64,000 nt of DNA from WHSW01 sp963851045. Lineage in GTDB: Bacteria > Actinomycetota > Thermoleophilia > Solirubrobacterales > 70-9. Made by a program: the position numbers and the translations under genes. This document shows, piece by piece, positions 1-6,712 of the stretch. How positions within the stretch are numbered: the first letter of the stretch is position 1; each line of letters begins with the position of its first letter. Where the stretch lies: NCBI GenBank assembly GCA_963851045.1, contig CAWKNC010000002.1:1054001-1118000 (forward strand), given 5' to 3'. The notes beneath the pieces are model-generated. The model was not told the origin of the DNA. It ran no database searches and was given only the letters and a program-made list of their open reading frames with translations.

Positions 1-249
1 CGGTTCGTGGACGCCGGCGGCGAGCGCTTCGAGGTTGATTTCCATTGGCCGGCGGCCCGGCTCATCGTTGAGGTGGATAGTCCCTACCACGACACGACCT
101 CGGCCCGGCCGCGTGATGCCCACCGCGACGCGACGCTACGGCGAAGCGGTTGGACGGTCATCCGTTGTCGGTGGGCTGACATCGTCATCAACCCTGCGCC
201 GCTGCTTCTGGCCCTGAGAAGCCACATCGGCGGCGCGAGATGCGTTTAA
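1..249 (+). CDS. DUF559-like endonuclease-fold protein, 3' part only
   Basis: The reading frame is open from the first base of the window and stops with TAA, so the 5' end lies outside. The visible 82 residues read FEVDFHWP then LIVEVDS, a conserved DA-x-RD and a GW-x-V-x-R segment. This is the pattern of the DUF559 / Vsr-like PD-(D/E)XK fold, usually found as a C-terminal domain in actinobacterial proteins. The motif D-x(n)-E-x-D is consistent with a metal-binding nuclease core, but activity cannot be judged from the fragment. It points toward ispG on the same strand with a 75-bp gap, so it is probably a separate unit. Confidence 0.6.
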   Translation, partial: RFVDAGGERFEVDFHWPAARLIVEVDSPYHDTTSARPRDAHRDATLRRSGWTVIRCRWADIVINPAPLLLALRSHIGGARCV

Positions 250-312
250 CGTCGTTACGGGCGACGTTAGGCGCGACTCGCGCAGGATGGCGGTTGCCCG
301 GCGGGCCGCTCG

Positions 313-318
313 TAGAAT
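313..318 (+). promoter_or_regulatory. -10 hexamer of a likely leaderless ispG promoter
   Basis: TAGAAT ends exactly 6 nt before the ATG at 325, so a transcript starting at the normal distance would begin at the A of the start codon. No Shine-Dalgarno sequence precedes this ATG and no convincing -35 box is seen. Confidence 0.5.
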
Positions 319-324
319 GTGCGC

Positions 325-1617
325 ATGGCCTCGAAGCGGCAGATATTCGTCGGCGGCGTTCCCATCGGGGGCGGCGCGCCGGTCGTGGTTCAGACGATGA
401 CGAAGACCGAGACCGCCAATCTCGAGGCCACGATGGAACAGATCGAAAAGGTCACCGAGGCCGGAGCCGATCTCGTGCGCTGTGCGGTGCCCCGGGATGA
501 GGACGTGGTCGCCCTCAAGGAGATCGTCAAGCGCTCGCCGATTCCAATCATCGCCGACATCCACTTCAACTACACGCTGGCGTTGAAGGCAATTGACGCC
601 GGCGCCCACTGCATCCGTCTCAACCCGGGAAACATCGGTGGGCGCGAGAAGGTCGCCGAGGTTGCGGTGAAGGCCAACGAGCACAACGTGCCGATGCGGA
701 TCGGCGTCAACTCCGGCTCTCTGCCCAAGCATCTGCATGAGCTCGAACGCGAGAACCCCGTCGAGGCCCTGGTCACAGCGGCCACGGAGTTCGTCGCGAT
801 GATGGAGTCGCTCGACTTCGAGAACTTCAAGGTGTCGATCAAGTCCACCAACGTCCCGAACACCATCGCCGCGAATCGTCTTCTTGCCGAGCGGATTCCG
901 TATCCGATCCACCTCGGCATCACTGAGGCGGGCACGAAGTGGTCGGGCTCACTTAAGTCGGCCGTTGGACTCGGCACGCTGCTCGCCGACGGGGTCGGGG
1001 ACACAATCCGGATCAGCCTCTCGACGTTCCACGCAGAGGAGGAGGTCAAGGTCGCCTGGGAGATCCTCAAGGCTTTGAAGCTGCGCGAGCGCGGCCCGGT
1101 CCTGATCGCCTGTCCGACCTGCGGTCGCCTGCAGTTCGACATGGATGCGGTCGTCGCCGAAATCGAGCGTCGTCTGGAGTCCTATGCGGAGCCGATCGAG
1201 GTCGCGGTGCTCGGCTGCGCCGTCAACGGCATTGGCGAGGCCTCCCACGCCGATTTCGGGATCACCGGCGCCAAGAACGAGGGCCTCATCTTCGCCCACG
1301 GCAAACCGCTGAAGAAGGTGCCCCAGGACGACCTGGTCGACGCGCTCTTCCGCGAGATCGACCTGTCGCTCGATCGCGGCTCAGTCGAGGTCGACGATGC
1401 GGAAGCCGCCGCTGGAGCCAAGTGGCTCGAGCGCATCGAGGAGGAGAACGCCGACGAGCTCACTCCCGAGCGCATCGCCAAGCTCGAGGCCGAGAAGGCG
1501 CGCGCCGAGGGCTCCGACGTGACGGCCGAGCCGTTCCTCAAGCCGGTGAAGGGCAAGAAGATCGAGCTCGACGAGTCAGCTTCGCCGACCGCGGGCCGCC
1601 GCTTCACCCGCGCCTAG
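325..1617 (+). CDS. ispG: 4-hydroxy-3-methylbut-2-enyl diphosphate synthase (IspG)
   Basis: IspG performs the penultimate step of the MEP isoprenoid pathway, reducing MEcPP to HMBPP with a [4Fe-4S] cluster. The cluster ligands are visible as C263 and C266 (CPTCGR), C298 and E305 (CAVNGIGEA); their spacing matches the E. coli enzyme. The N-terminal part is a TIM barrel, and the length (430 residues) fits the bacterial two-domain form plus an acidic C-terminal extension of roughly 60 residues. I chose the ATG at 325 and not the GTG at 319 because the -10-like TAGAAT sits 6 nt before it. The following SnoaL-like gene begins 4 nt after the stop. Confidence 0.95.
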   Translation: MASKRQIFVGGVPIGGGAPVVVQTMTKTETANLEATMEQIEKVTEAGADLVRCAVPRDEDVVALKEIVKRSPIPIIADIHFNYTLALKAIDAGAHCIRLNPGNIGGREKVAEVAVKANEHNVPMRIGVNSGSLPKHLHELERENPVEALVTAATEFVAMMESLDFENFKVSIKSTNVPNTIAANRLLAERIPYPIHLGITEAGTKWSGSLKSAVGLGTLLADGVGDTIRISLSTFHAEEEVKVAWEILKALKLRERGPVLIACPTCGRLQFDMDAVVAEIERRLESYAEPIEVAVLGCAVNGIGEASHADFGITGAKNEGLIFAHGKPLKKVPQDDLVDALFREIDLSLDRGSVEVDDAEAAAGAKWLERIEEENADELTPERIAKLEAEKARAEGSDVTAEPFLKPVKGKKIELDESASPTAGRRFTRA

Positions 1618-1621
1618 GGCC

Positions 1622-2023
1622 GTGTCCCAGGAGAACATCGAGCTCGTGCGCGCCCTGTACGCGGCCTGGAACGGGCCGAACAGCAAGGAGGAGGTTCTCG
1701 CCTTCCTCGCTGAGGATTTTGAGTTCGTGAACCCCGACTACGCGGTCGAACCGGGCACGCAGCACGGACACGCCGGCTGGGCACACGTGATTGCGAATCT
1801 CGAGGCCGCCTTCCACGACCACGGGCACGTGGTCGAGGAGGAGCGAGACCTCGGCAACCGCGTCCTCTGCTTTACGACATTCGTGGCCAAGACGAGCGCC
1901 GACTCCGTGACGTTTCGTCAGAACGAACCGCACCTCTGGACGCTAAATGTCGGCAAGGTGACCCGTCTTCAGTGGTTTCACGACCGCGCGGAGGCACTGG
2001 ACGCCGCCGGGCTGACGGAGTAG
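1622..2023 (+). CDS. SnoaL-like / NTF2-fold protein
   Basis: This 133-residue protein begins SQENIELVRALYAAWN, the typical first helix of SnoaL-like NTF2-fold proteins, followed by the acidic FLAEDFEFVNPD turn and a C-terminal strand with FHDRAEALDAAGL. Proteins of this kind may be isomerases, hydratases or binding proteins, and no substrate can be assigned. It begins with GTG 4 nt after ispG and is followed 4 nt later by a short VOC protein, so the three are probably co-transcribed. No signal peptide is seen. Confidence 0.75.
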   Translation: MSQENIELVRALYAAWNGPNSKEEVLAFLAEDFEFVNPDYAVEPGTQHGHAGWAHVIANLEAAFHDHGHVVEEERDLGNRVLCFTTFVAKTSADSVTFRQNEPHLWTLNVGKVTRLQWFHDRAEALDAAGLTE

Positions 2024-2027
2024 GCGT

Positions 2028-2255
2028 GTGACCAGACCCGTCGACCGTCTCGACCTGGGCGTCACCGACCTCGAGCGAAGTCTGGCTTTCTATAACGGGC
2101 TGCTCGAGCCGCTGGGCTTCACCCGAAACAGCGAGATCGTGGGCGGTCGGCCTCCATCACGTCTGCTTTGGTGCGGCGAGCCGCCAGGCGGCGCGGTCTT
2201 CTTCTGCGACCCGGATGGGATCAAGCTCGAGATCGTCCATCGCCCGGCGCCCTGA
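2028..2255 (+). CDS. Very short VOC (glyoxalase-like) protein, probably internally deleted
   Basis: The 75 residues match the two ends of a vicinal-oxygen-chelate domain but not its middle. The N-terminus has VTDLERSLAFYNGLLEPLGF (first strand and helix), and the C-terminus has VFFCDPDGIKLEIVH with the usual metal-ligand glutamate. Full VOC proteins of this subgroup are about 120 residues, so some 45-50 central residues are missing without loss of frame. It starts with GTG 4 nt after the SnoaL-like gene. It may be a decaying gene or a minimal module that must dimerise; no function is proposed. Confidence 0.6.
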   Translation: MTRPVDRLDLGVTDLERSLAFYNGLLEPLGFTRNSEIVGGRPPSRLLWCGEPPGGAVFFCDPDGIKLEIVHRPAP

Positions 2256-2276
2256 CGCGGGGTAACCTCGCGATCC

Positions 2277-3962
2277 GTGGCGCGCCTCTCCACATACTTC
2301 CTGCCGACACTCCGCGAGGATCCGGCCGACGCCGAGGCGCTCTCGCACCGGCTGATGGTCCGGGCCGGTCTCGTTCGCCAGTTTGGCGCCGGTCTTTGGA
2401 CCTGGCTGCCCGCTGGGTATCGCGTCATCAAGCGGGTCGAGGCGATCATCCGCGAGGAGATGGACGGCATCGGTGGCCAGGAGATGCTGATGCCCCTGCT
2501 CCATCCGGCCGAACCGTGGCGCAAGACCGGTCGCTATGACATCCCCGAGCTCTTCAAGCTGAAGGATCGCAAGGACTCCGACCACGTCCTCGCTATGACC
2601 CATGAGGAATCGGTCACGACACATGTCGCTCGTGACATTCGCTCCTACCGCGAATTGCCGAAGATCCTCTACCACGTCCAGGTCAAGGAACGTGACGAAC
2701 CGAGGCCTCGCGCGGGCGTCCTGCGCACTCGCGAGTTCACGATGAAGGACTCGTACTCATTCGATCGTGACCAGGAGGGCCTGGACGCGGCCTATGAGCT
2801 TCACCGCCAGGCCTACGCGCGCATCTACGACCGCTGCGGGATCCGCTGGTATGAGGTCGAAGGTGATGTCGGGATGATGGGAGGCACCGCCGCTCACGAG
2901 TACATGGCGCCGTGCGCTGCCGGCGAGGACGAGGTCGCGCTCGCGCCCGGCTACGCCGCGAACGTCGAGATCGCGTCGGCGACGCCTCAGCCGGTCGAGA
3001 TGCCGCCGCCGCTTGACTCACCGCGTGAGGCGCCGACCCCTGGCCTGAAAACGGTCGAGGAGGTCGCTGAGGCGCTTGGGGTCGCCACCGGGGCCGCGCT
3101 GAAGGCGCTGCCGGTGGTTGTCGACGGCCAGGAGATGGTCCTGGTGTTGGTGCGCGGCGATCACCGACTCAACGAGATCAAGCTGACCAACGCGCTCGGC
3201 GCCGAGTTTCGCCAGGCGACGCCGGAGGAAATCGAGGCCAAGCTCGGACCGCCGGGGTTCATCGGCCCCGTGGGCGCGGATCTTCGGGTCATCAAGGACG
3301 CCGCGATCCAAGGCGGTGGCTACTTCGCCGGCGCCAACCAGGTCGACACGCACCTCATCGGCGTCGAGCCCGGGCGTGACTTCAAGTTCGAGGAGGCCGA
3401 TATCCGCAAGGTCGAGGCGGGGGACACCTCGCCCAGCGGCAACCCGATCCAGATCGAGACGGCGATCGAAGCGGGCAACATCTTCCAGCTGGGCACGCGT
3501 TACTCCGAGCCCCTTGGTGCCACCTACCTGGACCCTGACGGCAAGGAGCACGCGATCGTCATGGGTTGCTACGGCATCGGTCCGGCTCGCATCGTCGCGG
3601 CTGCCGTCGAGCAGGGGGCTGACGAGAAGGGGATCGTCTGGCCGCGCTCGATCGCCCCTTGGCCGGTGCACCTCGTCGCGCTTGGCAAGGCCGGCGAGGA
3701 GACCGTTGAGGCCGCCGAGCGCATCTACGAAGAGCTCTGCGAGGCGGGTCTCGAGCCTCTCTACGACGACCGAGCAGCCGGGGCGGGGCAGAAGCTCACC
3801 GATGCCGAGCTGATCGGCTGTCCGTTGCGCATCGTTGTCGGCAAGCGAGCTCTGGCCGAGGGCGTGGTCGAGGCACAGGAGCGCGTCTCGGGCACCGATC
3901 ACCGGGTCCCGGTCGGCGAGGCCGCGACCCGCGCGCGCGAGCTGCTCGACGCGCTCGGCTGA
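2277..3962 (+). CDS. proS: Prolyl-tRNA synthetase, bacterial type with editing insertion
   Basis: ProS charges tRNA-Pro. The 561 residues have the class II catalytic core at the N-terminus (motif 1 around residues 40-80, motif 2 near REFTMKDSYSF), a YbaK-like editing insertion around residues 220-400, and a C-terminal anticodon-binding domain (PWPVHLVALGK onward). This long form with the INS domain is the usual bacterial type and can hydrolyse Ala-tRNA-Pro. It starts with GTG; TAACCT lies 8 nt upstream and may be the -10 of a leaderless mRNA. The phosphatidyltransferase gene follows after 5 nt. Confidence 0.95.
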   Translation: MARLSTYFLPTLREDPADAEALSHRLMVRAGLVRQFGAGLWTWLPAGYRVIKRVEAIIREEMDGIGGQEMLMPLLHPAEPWRKTGRYDIPELFKLKDRKDSDHVLAMTHEESVTTHVARDIRSYRELPKILYHVQVKERDEPRPRAGVLRTREFTMKDSYSFDRDQEGLDAAYELHRQAYARIYDRCGIRWYEVEGDVGMMGGTAAHEYMAPCAAGEDEVALAPGYAANVEIASATPQPVEMPPPLDSPREAPTPGLKTVEEVAEALGVATGAALKALPVVVDGQEMVLVLVRGDHRLNEIKLTNALGAEFRQATPEEIEAKLGPPGFIGPVGADLRVIKDAAIQGGGYFAGANQVDTHLIGVEPGRDFKFEEADIRKVEAGDTSPSGNPIQIETAIEAGNIFQLGTRYSEPLGATYLDPDGKEHAIVMGCYGIGPARIVAAAVEQGADEKGIVWPRSIAPWPVHLVALGKAGEETVEAAERIYEELCEAGLEPLYDDRAAGAGQKLTDAELIGCPLRIVVGKRALAEGVVEAQERVSGTDHRVPVGEAATRARELLDALG

Positions 3963-3967
3963 CGGCG

Positions 3968-4597
3968 ATGGCTCCCTCGAAGCGCCGCCTCTTCGGACTT
4001 GATCGCTCAGGTCCCCTGCCCACTCAGACCCGTCGTGGCGCGCCACTGCATCCGCTGACACTGCCGAACCTGGTGGGGTACCTCCGCCTCGCCTCGATCC
4101 CGCTGTTCTTGGTGCTCGCATTCCAGAGTGATGACGGACGCAACACGCTCCCGGCGCTGCTCTACCTATGGATCTCGCTGGGCGACTATCTGGATGGCTT
4201 TCTCGCGCGAGCAACGGGCCAGTACTCACGAATGGGTGCCCTGCTCGACCCGGTCGTCGACCGCCTGGCCGTGCTCTCGGGGGCTGCGGTCTGCTGGCAC
4301 TTCGAGCTCCTCCCGAGGTGGGCTCTCATCCTGCTCGCCGTGCGCGAGGTCGCGACCCTTGTCCTCGCGCGGATGGCCCTGAGACGCGGGATCGACATCG
4401 AGGTCAATTGGATCGGGCGGATCGGGGTGTTCCTCGTCTTCGGCGGCATCTTCTGGAGCATGGTCTTCGACTGGTGGATCCTGCGTGCGGGCTTCGTTGT
4501 GGGCGTCGCGCTGACGGTCGCGGCAACGTACGTATACGTCCGCGCGGCACGCGCGCCGATTCCGCATGGGTCGGTGCAACCGTCAAGCTCAACTTGA
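3968..4597 (+). CDS. CDP-alcohol phosphatidyltransferase family membrane protein
   Basis: The CDP-alcohol phosphatidyltransferase signature D-x2-DG-x2-AR-x8-G-x3-D-x3-D is complete around residues 73-98 (DYLDGFLARATGQ through LLDPVVD). The 209 residues contain about five hydrophobic segments. Such enzymes transfer a phosphatidyl group from CDP-diacylglycerol to glycerol-3-phosphate, inositol phosphate or a similar acceptor; PgsA-like phosphatidylglycerophosphate synthase is the likeliest, but the acceptor cannot be read from the sequence. The gene is 5 nt behind proS and probably shares its transcript. A promoter for the next operon overlaps its last codons. Confidence 0.85.
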   Translation: MAPSKRRLFGLDRSGPLPTQTRRGAPLHPLTLPNLVGYLRLASIPLFLVLAFQSDDGRNTLPALLYLWISLGDYLDGFLARATGQYSRMGALLDPVVDRLAVLSGAAVCWHFELLPRWALILLAVREVATLVLARMALRRGIDIEVNWIGRIGVFLVFGGIFWSMVFDWWILRAGFVVGVALTVAATYVYVRAARAPIPHGSVQPSSST

Positions 4598-4620
4598 AGT
4601 TTGTAGATCAGGCCTATAAT
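4594..4620 (+). promoter_or_regulatory. Promoter of the RsiG-like/GarA-like/FtsR-like operon
   Basis: A perfect TATAAT at 4615-4620 is preceded by TTGAAG at 4594-4599 (15-bp spacer; a shifted reading gives 16-17). The palindromic core AACTTGAAGTT overlaps the -35 region and resembles a MerR-type operator; the MerR protein encoded downstream could bind it. The segment GTAGATCAGGC recurs next to a similar palindrome at 44829-44850. Confidence 0.6.
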
Positions 4621-4681
4621 CGGCTCGGCAACGGAATCCGGGCACTACTTGGGCGCCGGCAGCGGCGAGAGACGAGGTTTG

Positions 4682-4960
4682 ATGAGCACTGAGTACGACG
4701 AGACTTTCCCCGACATGGGCAACATGAGCGATCAGGAGCTCAAGGACCTGATCTCCCAGCTCACCGAGGAGGAGCACGAAGTCTCCTATCGCCGTCGGGT
4801 TCTCCACGGCAAGATCGACATCCTGCGCGCGGAACTGGTCAACCGCCTCAAGTTCGAGCGCGAGGAGGGCGAGTCGGCCCTCACCGGCGCCGACGTTCAG
4901 CAGCTCACCGACATTCTGCTCGGGAAGGTTCCGCCGGTTCCGGAGGATCAGGACGACTGA
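4682..4960 (+). CDS. RsiG-like anti-sigma protein with a c-di-GMP-type motif
   Basis: This 92-residue helical protein contains EEEHEVSYRRRVLHGKID, which fits the c-di-GMP-binding signature of the RsiG family, E(X)3S(X)2R(X)3Q(X)3D, as E31, S35, R38, H42 and D46; only the glutamine is changed, to histidine. RsiG in Streptomyces holds the sigma factor WhiG inactive when loaded with c-di-GMP, and single-motif relatives act as homodimers. The predicted antiparallel coiled coil (residues 17-60) and the SDQELKDLI start also match. The ATG at 4682 is preceded by GACGAGG. It heads an operon with the FHA and MerR genes (2- and 13-nt gaps). The family call is from motif reading only. Confidence 0.7.
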   Translation: MSTEYDETFPDMGNMSDQELKDLISQLTEEEHEVSYRRRVLHGKIDILRAELVNRLKFEREEGESALTGADVQQLTDILLGKVPPVPEDQDD

Positions 4961-4962
4961 CG

Positions 4963-5433
4963 ATGGCCGTTCACTGCCCGGAATGCGGCTTCGTCAATCC
5001 TGAGGGAGCCAACTACTGCCAGAAATGCGGCGCCTTTCTCGGCCGGCCGGAAGGCAGCGACGATCCAACCACGATGACCTACAAGGTCGACGAAACGGGG
5101 GAGTACACCCCGGTCGACATCGATCAGGAGGTCGACCGCTCCGGCGCCGCGCTCGTCATTCGCTCGGGTGGCGGCAGGGCGGGGGAGAGCTTCACCGTCG
5201 AAGAGGAGCGCGTCAGCATCGGTCGCACACCTGACGCGGCCGTCTTTCTCGACGACGTCACGGTTTCGCGCAATCACGCGCTGCTCGTGCACCGCCAGGA
5301 CGGCTACTACATCGACGATCTGGGCTCGCTGAACGGCACCTACGTCAACCGCCACCGCATCGAGTCGCATCGCCTCGACGACGGAGACGAGATCCAAATC
5401 GGCAAGTACAAGCTCAGCTACCTGGAGAAGTGA
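4963..5433 (+). CDS. GarA-like protein: zinc ribbon plus FHA domain
   Basis: The protein has an N-terminal zinc ribbon (C5, C8, C19, C22), a flexible linker with a Thr-Thr pair at residues 36-37 (DDPTTMTY), and a C-terminal FHA domain (IGR at 86-88, SRNH at 102-105, LNGTYVN at 123-129). FHA domains bind phosphothreonine. In mycobacterial GarA, Ser/Thr kinases phosphorylate a Thr-Thr motif before the FHA domain, which then folds onto itself and controls 2-oxoglutarate enzymes. The next gene is an FtsR-type MerR regulator, the same neighbour order as garA-Rv1828 in mycobacteria. The GarA role is therefore a good inference, although the zinc ribbon is an addition. Confidence 0.8.
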   Translation: MAVHCPECGFVNPEGANYCQKCGAFLGRPEGSDDPTTMTYKVDETGEYTPVDIDQEVDRSGAALVIRSGGGRAGESFTVEEERVSIGRTPDAAVFLDDVTVSRNHALLVHRQDGYYIDDLGSLNGTYVNRHRIESHRLDDGDEIQIGKYKLSYLEK

Positions 5434-5446
5434 GAGGGGACTCGAG

Positions 5447-6220
5447 ATGGCCGTGATGGCCGGAAAACAGTCGATCGGACCGGATGGGGGCGACGAGGCC
5501 CGGCCCCGCGCGAGCGAGAGCCCATCGCGGCCGCGCAAGGCCCTGACGATCGGCGCCGTCGCCAAGATCCTCGGCCAGGAGTTCGACGACATCTCGATCT
5601 CGAAGATTCGCTATCTCGAGGACCAGAAACTGCTTGCGCCGCGTCGGACCGCCGGCGGGTACCGGCTCTACAGTCAGGCCGACGTCGAGCGACTGCGCGC
5701 AATTCTTCGTATGCAGCGTGACGAGTTCCTCCCGCTCCGGGTCATCCGCCAAGAGCTCGCCACAGGCGACTTCACGGGACGCCGCCCGAGTGGGGAAGGA
5801 CAGAAGCGCCGCGCCGCCTCCGTTGGCGAGGCGGTCACCAGCTTCAGCCGCAGCGAGCTGATCGCGGAGGCCAACGTGGGCGATCAGTTCCTGCGCGAGC
5901 TGCAGGAGTTCGGGATCGTCGCCGCCAAGCGCCGCGATGGCCGAGAGGCCTACGACGAGACCGATCTCGAAATCGTTCGCGCCGCCGCGGAGCTCTCCAA
6001 GTTCGGCGTTGGCGGGCGCAACCTGCGCGTCTTTCGCACCTCCGCCGACCGCGAGGCGGCCCTTCTAGAGCAGCTCTTGGGCGCGAGCCTGCGCTCGCGC
6101 AGCCAGGCGCGTCGCAAGGAGGCCGTGGAGAACCTCGAGAGCCTCGCCGCCGTCTGCGGCCATCTCAAGCACCTGCTTCTCGTACGCGACCTGCGCCGGC
6201 TTACCGCCACGGCGGAATAG
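5447..6220 (+). CDS. MerR-family regulator of the FtsR (Rv1828) type
   Basis: Residues about 33-110 form a MerR winged helix (TIGAVAKILGQEF, SKIRYLEDQKLLAPRRT, GYRLYSQADVERLR, LPLRVIRQEL). The wording SISKIRYLE...PRRTAGGYR...RDEFLPL is characteristic of FtsR/Rv1828 and not of metal-sensing MerR proteins; no effector cysteines are present. FtsR activates ftsZ in Corynebacterium. The C-terminal half (residues 130-257) repeats helical segments and is of unknown function. The gene lies 13 nt behind the GarA-like gene. The ATG at 5447 follows a purine-rich GAGAGGGG; an ATG at 5456 is an alternative. A palindrome in the operon promoter may be its own operator. Confidence 0.8.
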   Translation: MAVMAGKQSIGPDGGDEARPRASESPSRPRKALTIGAVAKILGQEFDDISISKIRYLEDQKLLAPRRTAGGYRLYSQADVERLRAILRMQRDEFLPLRVIRQELATGDFTGRRPSGEGQKRRAASVGEAVTSFSRSELIAEANVGDQFLRELQEFGIVAAKRRDGREAYDETDLEIVRAAAELSKFGVGGRNLRVFRTSADREAALLEQLLGASLRSRSQARRKEAVENLESLAAVCGHLKHLLLVRDLRRLTATAE

Positions 6221-6259
6221 GGATACGCAAACCACGACTTCGTCGCGATTTGCGAGACG

Positions 6260-6712
6260 ATGCCGAAGGTGAGTCGAAAGCGGACGATCGAGGCGCCGCT
6301 TGATCGTGTCTGGGAGCTGATCTCCGATCCGCACAGCCTGCCGCGCTGGTGGCCGAAGACGACTCGGGTCGAGGATGTCCGCACGCGGTCCGACGGCCCC
6401 GGGATGGAGTGGACCAGCGTGCTCGGAACGGAAGCCGGCAAGGGCGTCCGCGCCGACTATCGCTGCACCGCGTTGACGCCGCCTGAGCATTACGCGTGGG
6501 CTCAGGCGCTCGAGGACTCGCCATTCGAACGGGTCCTCAGGACCGCCGAGGTCTCGATCGAGCTGACGGCGCACGGCGATGGGACTGAGATCACGCTCAC
6601 CACCGATGAGACGTTGCGTGGGCTCTCCCGTCTTGGGAGCCCGATGATGCGCGGCGCGGCGCGTGACCGCCTCGATGAGGCCCTTGATGGAATTGCGATG
6701 GCGCTCACGTGA
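6260..6712 (+). CDS. SRPBCC (START-like) domain protein
   Basis: The 150 residues have the SRPBCC layout: a first strand VSRKRTIEAPLDRVWELISDP, a WW-x-P turn, and a final long helix LDEALDGIAMAL. Such proteins bind hydrophobic ligands in an internal cavity, and some act as cyclases or lipid carriers. The last codon overlaps the GTG of the AGPS-like gene (GTGA), so the two are translationally coupled, suggesting the protein handles a lipid substrate or product of that enzyme. No catalytic residues can be named. Confidence 0.75.
   Translation: MPKVSRKRTIEAPLDRVWELISDPHSLPRWWPKTTRVEDVRTRSDGPGMEWTSVLGTEAGKGVRADYRCTALTPPEHYAWAQALEDSPFERVLRTAEVSIELTAHGDGTEITLTTDETLRGLSRLGSPMMRGAARDRLDEALDGIAMALT

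Noticed and set aside
136..912. Minus-strand open frame of 258 codons
   Set aside because: Antisense to ispG, with composition typical of a reverse-frame shadow.
3018..4229. Long open frame of 403 codons on the minus strand
   Set aside because: It is antisense to proS and the phosphatidyltransferase gene, has no recognisable domain and is explained by high GC content at third positions.
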